A DNA stretch of 64,000 bases, from the NCBI GenBank assembly GCA_034101475.1, contig JAXEJQ010000106.1, positions 14,188 through 78,187 on the forward strand. The letters run 5' to 3'. Below, one piece after another: positions 59,610 through 64,000 of this stretch. The position numbers were made by a program, and so were the translations under genes. The notes under the pieces were generated by a model. The model was not told where the DNA came from, searched no databases, and was given only the letters and a program-made list of their open reading frames with translations. The stretch comes from Limivivens sp034101475 (lineage in GTDB: Bacteria; Bacillota; Clostridia; Lachnospirales; Lachnospiraceae). How positions within the stretch are numbered: the first letter of the stretch is position 1; every line of letters begins with the position of its first letter.

Positions 59610-60494
59610 TTAGTATTCTTCTGTTTCCACACTTCCATCTGAATACGTAATTTCGTAATAGCCATGTCCGCTTCCGTCACAGTCATCATAAGCCACTCTG
59701 CTGACCTCGTATCTGCCCTGAGGCTGTGCCGCTGCCTGGGACTGCGCTGCCTGAGCCGCCGCAGCAGCCCTTGCTTCCGCTTCTGCCTGGGCCGCGATCT
59801 GCGCTCTGGCCTGAGCCTCTGCCGCTACTGCCTGATCCGCCTGATCCTTTTCTTCGGTCACATAGGCTTTGGAAATATACCCTTCACCCTCTCCGACGCT
59901 GATCCGGTACCATCTCGGCAGCTCACCAAGCACTTTAATGGCGTTCCCCCGTCCGGCTACCGAAATCGCCTCAGAATCAGAAGCCGCCTCCGCTCTCACA
60001 TACACATCATCCACCACATACATAGTTTCCGGCTCTTCGAAGGAAATTTCTTCGCCCTCTTCCACCATTTTCGCAGAATCACCGGAATCCTTTGACTGAT
60101 ATTCAACAGCCAGAAACTGTCCGTACAGAACCAGAACCGGAGTTTCCAGATCCTCCTTATCCACATTCAGGAAAGAATGCACCGTGCCATCCTCTGCTGT
60201 CAGGGTCAGCTCCTGCTCCTTCAGTTCTGCACCGGAAAAAGTGGTTCCCGTCCGGTTTTCCACTGTCCACAGAACCTTACCGTCCTCCTGAATATCCACG
60301 TCAGCCGCTTTTTCTGTCTCTGCCGTTTCTGTTTCTGCTTCTGTTTCGGCTTCCGCAGCTGCGCTTTCCGTCTCATTTCCGGCATCTGTCTGAACTTCGG
60401 TCTGAGCCTCCTCGGCAAACGCCGCCCCAAAACCTCCGAAGCTCATGGTCATCATAACCGCCCCGCATAAGAACTGTACAAATCTTTTTTTCAT
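59610..60494 (-). CDS. Secreted SH3-domain protein with Ala/Glu-rich coils
   Basis: A 294-residue exported protein. A signal peptide (MKKRFVQFLCGAVMMTMSF ... AFAEE), a Glu/Thr-rich segment, an unknown beta-rich domain, a bacterial SH3 domain (residues ~158-212: DDVYVRAEAASDSEAI ... PRWYRISVGEGEGYI) and an Ala/Gln-rich coiled region precede a C-terminal block with DCDGSGHGYYEITYSDGSVET. It probably binds the cell wall. Its ATG overlaps the DHHW gene stop by four bases, so it belongs to the same operon. No enzyme motif is seen. Confidence 0.78.
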   Translation of the reverse strand: MKKRFVQFLCGAVMMTMSFGGFGAAFAEEAQTEVQTDAGNETESAAAEAETEAETETAETEKAADVDIQEDGKVLWTVENRTGTTFSGAELKEQELTLTAEDGTVHSFLNVDKEDLETPVLVLYGQFLAVEYQSKDSGDSAKMVEEGEEISFEEPETMYVVDDVYVRAEAASDSEAISVAGRGNAIKVLGELPRWYRISVGEGEGYISKAYVTEEKDQADQAVAAEAQARAQIAAQAEAEARAAAAAQAAQSQAAAQPQGRYEVSRVAYDDCDGSGHGYYEITYSDGSVETEEY

Positions 60495-61849
60495 CCCTTG
60501 ATGTCCTCCTTAATATAAACTTCTATCTGATTTTCCAGTCCGGAAAATTTTCCGCTTTCCAGATAAAGCACAAACCCTTCCTCTCCATTATCCCAGGTCA
60601 CCGGAAAAGCTTCATAAGCCATGTTTCCGTCAACCTTTACATAAATCTTTGATCGGACATTTAATGCTTCTTTTGGAATGGTTCCGCTGATTTTTGTATA
60701 AAGCCCCTGACTGCTCACCTCCAGGCTCTCCAGCATTTCCGGATCCAGAGGCTGATCCTCCCCGGACACGATAACCAAAGGTCCCGGCATCACCGGCGGA
60801 TCTCCCGCCATATCCGGCAGAAAGCGCTCTGCCCGTTCCACCACCACCGTATCAGCCAGATGCGTGTCCAGATCTGTGAGCTGATAGGGAATTCCTCTGG
60901 AGAAATAAGCGTTTCCGTAGGCCTGCGCCATATATGGCAGCAGCGCATTCCCGAAGGAATCCCGGTACATGACCAGGCTGCCGGAGCCTAAAGAACTGAC
61001 TGTGGAAATCCTGGGGGCAAAATTGCTCTCCACTTCTTCCACATAGCTGTAGGTGAAAGGCTTTGCATAATAAATTTCCTCCTCCGGCGTCAATGCCTTT
61101 GGATAAAGCATTTCATCCAGATCTCCAATAAAATCCTTTCGCACCTCATAATCGCCGTCGGTATAGGAAATATACAGCTTTCCAAGTGTATCCAGAATAC
61201 AGTCCGCCGCTATGGAAGCACCCTTATTGTTCCAATGGGAATCTCTCCTGTGGTAGAGAACTTCTTCCCATCCGGAGAGCGTTTCCCACAGATCTGCATA
61301 GGAAACCTGCTCCTCCTCCAGATAGCCTTCCAGACGTTCCAGATTTCCCGGATTCTCCGTTTTGATCTGGTAATAATACGGCATATGTTCTCCATACAGC
61401 GTATTTTTATTGGGCGCCACCGTAAATACAAAGGCACAGTCCTTTTTTTCCACGTAATCCTGCATGAGTGCCAGAGAATGGGCCACATTGAACAGAGAGC
61501 GCTCGCTCATGGGATTGGTTCTCTGATAGTCTTCCAGGGAATCCATATAATAAAGCCAGCCATCCGTCCCCTGAATCACCCCGGAGGCTGTGGAAACACC
61601 AAAAACCCTTCCATTTAACAGAGCATTGGCTGTTACCAGCTCATTGCGGTAAGCAAAATGCTCCTGAAAATAATCTCCCAGCTGTTCCAGATACCCGCTG
61701 TTCCAGCCCTCTTCGGTCTGAAGCTTCGGCAGTTCAGAAAGGTCACGGTTTTCCGTGGATTCCTCGCTTCCTCCGAACAGCAGTCCCACAGAGGGAATCA
61801 GGCAGATTCCGAAAAACAGAACGGCGTATATCATTTTCCATTTTTTCAT
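60491..61849 (-). CDS. DHHW-family (AlgX/AlgJ-like) protein
   Basis: A 452-residue protein with an N-terminal membrane anchor (residues ~6-26) and an SGNH-like extracellular domain. The Asp-x-His-Trp motif is RRDSHWNNKG (residues ~203-212) and the nucleophile Ser is probably in YRDSFGNALLPY. Such proteins work with MBOAT acyltransferases to move acetyl groups onto extracellular polysaccharides (alginate-type model, established). It starts 11 bases after the MBOAT gene stop. Confidence 0.88.
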   Translation of the reverse strand: MKKWKMIYAVLFFGICLIPSVGLLFGGSEESTENRDLSELPKLQTEEGWNSGYLEQLGDYFQEHFAYRNELVTANALLNGRVFGVSTASGVIQGTDGWLYYMDSLEDYQRTNPMSERSLFNVAHSLALMQDYVEKKDCAFVFTVAPNKNTLYGEHMPYYYQIKTENPGNLERLEGYLEEEQVSYADLWETLSGWEEVLYHRRDSHWNNKGASIAADCILDTLGKLYISYTDGDYEVRKDFIGDLDEMLYPKALTPEEEIYYAKPFTYSYVEEVESNFAPRISTVSSLGSGSLVMYRDSFGNALLPYMAQAYGNAYFSRGIPYQLTDLDTHLADTVVVERAERFLPDMAGDPPVMPGPLVIVSGEDQPLDPEMLESLEVSSQGLYTKISGTIPKEALNVRSKIYVKVDGNMAYEAFPVTWDNGEEGFVLYLESGKFSGLENQIEVYIKEDIKG

Positions 61850-61860
61850 GCTTCTGCCTC

Positions 61861-63255
61861 CTAGAACCGGAAATAAATAAAGGGATTATAGGTACCTCCT
61901 GCCAGCTGCAGAATGCACAGCACCAGCCCCAGAAGACTCAGCAGATACGAGAAGGTCTGATACCCTTTGATTTTTTCAAACTGATTTTTTACAGGCATGG
62001 AGGCGAGAACCCCCACCCCGAAAGCTGCCAGATTCACCGGTGTCAGGAGACCGAGCGCCAGACACATGGCCTCCCCTTCAAAATGAAAACCGCCAAACAT
62101 CTGACCCAGCCAGAATACCCCCTGTCCCATGGTGTCCGCCCGGAAAAATACAAATCCGATGAGCACCACCAGGAGGACATAAACATGGCTCACTGCCTGC
62201 TTTATCTTTCCGCCTTTGCTTCGGAAAAACGGAAGGTATTCCTCCAGAATCAGAAAGCATCCATGAAAAATGCCCCAGAACAGAAAGGTCACATTGGCTC
62301 CGTGCCAGATTCCGGTACATAAAAAAACCACGAATTTATTGACACAGGTCCGGACTTTTCCCTTCCTGTTTCCGCCCAGTGTAATATACAGGTATTCTCG
62401 AAACCAGCCGGACAGGGAAATGTGCCAGCGTCTCCAGAATTCCCGGATACTTCCGGAAATGTACGGATAGTTGAAGTTTTCCCGGAAATGAAAACCAAAC
62501 ATCCAGCCCAGTCCAATGGCCATATCGCTGTAGCCGCTGAAATCAAAGTAAATCTGAATCATATAGGCGGCCGCACCCATCCAGGCAGTCAGAATGTTGA
62601 TCTGAGACGGATCCGCTCCATACAGCGTATCCGCCACCAGTCCCATGGTATTGGCAATCAAAACCTTTTTGGAAAGTCCGGCGATAAAACGACGGATTCC
62701 CCTGGAAACCTCTTCCGGATTCTGCTTTCTCTCCGTGATTTCCTGCTCCACATCATGATATTTTACAATGGGTCCGGCAATCAGCTGCGGGAAAAAGGAT
62801 ATGTAAAGCAGTACCTCGCCGAAATTCTTCTGAACCCTTACTTCCTTCCGGTATACGTCAATCACGTAGGACATGGCCTGAAAGGTAAAGAAGGAAATAC
62901 CGATGGGAAGCCGGATCTCCGGCACCGGAACCTGCATTCCCGTCACCTGATTCCAGGAAGTCACCAGAAATCCGGTATATTTAAACAGGATCAGGATTCC
63001 GATATTCCATACAATGGCCGCTGCCGCAAACACCCTTTTCTGCTTTCCGAAATACCCGATCAGCAGCGCAAACCCATAATTCGCAAAGGCGGATGCCAGC
63101 ATCAGAAGTACATAAACCGGTTCCCCATAGGCATAGAACAGCAGGCTGGCTGCCAGAAGAATCCCATTTTGGATTTTAATCTTCCGAAAAACCAGACTGG
63201 AAAGGAATACAGCCGGCAGAAAAATGCATAAAAATACAAGTGAACTGAAAACCAT
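61861..63255 (-). CDS. MBOAT family membrane-bound O-acyltransferase
   Basis: A 464-residue polytopic acyltransferase (AlgI/DltB-like). The conserved His lies in FLFWGIFHGCFLILEEY and the Trp-His block in CTGIWHGANVTF; the YPYISGSIREFWRRWHISLSGWFREYLYI segment is characteristic. It passes acetyl groups across the membrane to the DHHW partner encoded next. The acceptor polymer is unknown and no glycan synthesis gene is adjacent. Confidence 0.93.
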   Translation of the reverse strand: MVFSSLVFLCIFLPAVFLSSLVFRKIKIQNGILLAASLLFYAYGEPVYVLLMLASAFANYGFALLIGYFGKQKRVFAAAAIVWNIGILILFKYTGFLVTSWNQVTGMQVPVPEIRLPIGISFFTFQAMSYVIDVYRKEVRVQKNFGEVLLYISFFPQLIAGPIVKYHDVEQEITERKQNPEEVSRGIRRFIAGLSKKVLIANTMGLVADTLYGADPSQINILTAWMGAAAYMIQIYFDFSGYSDMAIGLGWMFGFHFRENFNYPYISGSIREFWRRWHISLSGWFREYLYITLGGNRKGKVRTCVNKFVVFLCTGIWHGANVTFLFWGIFHGCFLILEEYLPFFRSKGGKIKQAVSHVYVLLVVLIGFVFFRADTMGQGVFWLGQMFGGFHFEGEAMCLALGLLTPVNLAAFGVGVLASMPVKNQFEKIKGYQTFSYLLSLLGLVLCILQLAGGTYNPFIYFRF

Positions 63256-63274
63256 GGCTTATCCCCGGGGTCCC

Positions 63275-63862
63275 CTAGAAGGCGACCGCTATCCTCTTCT
63301 GCACTTTATAGGTTTTATTATACAGGCTGTCCCGGTTTTTCTTATAGTATTTCAATTTTGATTTCGCGGCGAACTTATCCATATTCGGATCAAAAATATA
63401 CCATTTTCCGCTGATTTTAATTTCTACCCATGCATGGGCCTGCCACCTGGCCTTATTAAACCCGTTGGTGGTTCCGATGCAGAGACGCACCGGGAAACCG
63501 GTGGCCTTCTTTGTCAGAAACGCGTACAGAGCCGCAAAATGATAGCAGCTTCCCGCCTTGCTCTTAATCATGCTCAGTGCATAGGTTTTTTCCCATCCGG
63601 CTGTATCTTTGAAACCAACCACACGCTTGTAATTATACGTCTTTTCCACATACTGGAACAGCGTTTTCAAAGCTGCCTGTTTGCTGGATCCCGTCTTTAC
63701 CTTTGCCTTGACAATAGACTCCACCTTTTTCTCCAGCGTCGTTTTCTTCGCTGCTGCCTGGGCACTTCCTCCCGGCATCAGACTGCTTCCCAGCACCAGA
63801 CACAGAGCCACCATCATCACTGCCGCAAATCTTTTCAGATATTTCTTTACATATGTTTTCAT
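63275..63862 (-). CDS. Secreted transglutaminase-like protein
   Basis: A 195-residue exported protein. A signal peptide (KRFAAVMMVALCLVLGSSL ... AQAAA) is followed by a transglutaminase-like domain with the Cys-His-Asp triad: Cys in KAGSCYHFAALYAFL, His in WQAHAWVEIK and Asp in FDPNMDKF. Bacterial proteins of this type are often proteases or cross-linkers of surface components. The start at 63862 follows GGAGAT. It is the first gene of the acylation module. The 140 bases upstream hold no gene I can support. Confidence 0.85.
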   Translation of the reverse strand: MKTYVKKYLKRFAAVMMVALCLVLGSSLMPGGSAQAAAKKTTLEKKVESIVKAKVKTGSSKQAALKTLFQYVEKTYNYKRVVGFKDTAGWEKTYALSMIKSKAGSCYHFAALYAFLTKKATGFPVRLCIGTTNGFNKARWQAHAWVEIKISGKWYIFDPNMDKFAAKSKLKYYKKNRDSLYNKTYKVQKRIAVAF

Positions 63863-64000
63863 ATTAATCTCCATTCCGCCGCCTTCGGCTAGCGGCACAA
63901 ATAGTAATGAAAGTGTTCCAACTCTCTACGTTGTGCAGTAAAATAGTTTGCAAGAAGCTACACTACAAAGCACGGGAGGAGGAGTTGTAATAACTTTCTT

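Noticed and set aside
63899..64000. Possible start of another plus-strand gene at GGAGGAG near 63976
   Set aside because: The nearest start codon after it (TTG) is followed at once by TAA, so no ORF is supported before the window ends.

Overview
The window looks like chromosomal DNA of a spore-forming, anaerobic member of the Clostridia, most likely a Lachnospiraceae-type gut bacterium. This is an inference. It rests on a spore-maturation gene (spmB), a rubredoxin plus flavodiiron O2/NO-reductase pair, a YesMN-type two-component system beside a sugar ABC transporter, many glycosidases, AGGAGG-type ribosome binding sites and consensus TTGACA/TATAAT promoters. No phage, conjugative element or intact insertion sequence was seen. 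The mobile DNA consists of small non-coding repeats.

Layout. 1-1018: oxygen-detoxification pair (flavodiiron protein, rubredoxin). 1391-4753: SNF2 helicase with a SWIM zinc finger. 5018-7707: M23 peptidase, spmB and a HAD phosphatase. 7682-11317: phospholipid genes (pssA, psd), a flippase-like protein and a PAP2 phosphatase. 11451-14858: ftsH with a coupled membrane protein, an HPr-like protein and a small conserved protein. 15025-16170: an LDH-family dehydrogenase behind a strong promoter, a 32-codon ORF and a terminator. 16349-25858: sugar ABC operon (binding protein, two permeases, GH13 hydrolase, UroD-like protein) transcribed away from its probable response regulator and histidine kinase. 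26039-33155: M28 peptidase, GH78-like hydrolase, MATE exporter, HD hydrolase, stomatin-like protein, DsbA-like protein. 33251-35963: a zinc/cadmium-type P1B ATPase with a His-rich region and an SmtB/CzrA-like operator. 36157-40060: heterodimeric ABC exporter with a long attenuator-type leader. 40411-43920: M42 peptidase and a PF09818-type ATPase that seems to start at ATC. 43937-55912: a long minus-strand operon (dipeptide-type ABC transporter, M20 amidohydrolase, 6-phospho-beta-glucosidase, ROK kinase, and a GH106-like hydrolase broken by an in-frame TGA). 56344-57906: AraC-type regulator with a degenerate receiver. 58107-58180: tRNA-Pro(CGG). 58306-59310: Rpn-like nuclease. 59610-63862: secreted transglutaminase-like, MBOAT, DHHW and SH3 proteins, probably a surface O-acylation module.

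Repeats. Three families of short non-coding elements (called A, B and C here) are scattered between genes. A is about 185 bp and contains a long hairpin. B is about 70-190 bp with terminal inverted repeats ending in ATGATG. C is about 130-185 bp with perfect 15-bp ends (TAACTGTTCAGAGCC) flanked by TA. They alter neighbouring genes. One B copy supplies the last ~50 codons of the M23 peptidase. One C copy supplies the stop codon of the metal ATPase. Another C copy appears to supply the -35 box of the dipeptide-ABC operon.

The most notable regulatory region is the ~355-nt leader of the ABC exporter (39671-40060). It has a consensus promoter, three tiny ORFs each with a Shine-Dalgarno sequence, a hairpin starting at the stop of the third, a complementary 8-base pair of segments that could form an antiterminator, and two terminator-like hairpins before the GTG start. 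This is the architecture expected for ribosome-mediated attenuation by translation-targeting drugs.
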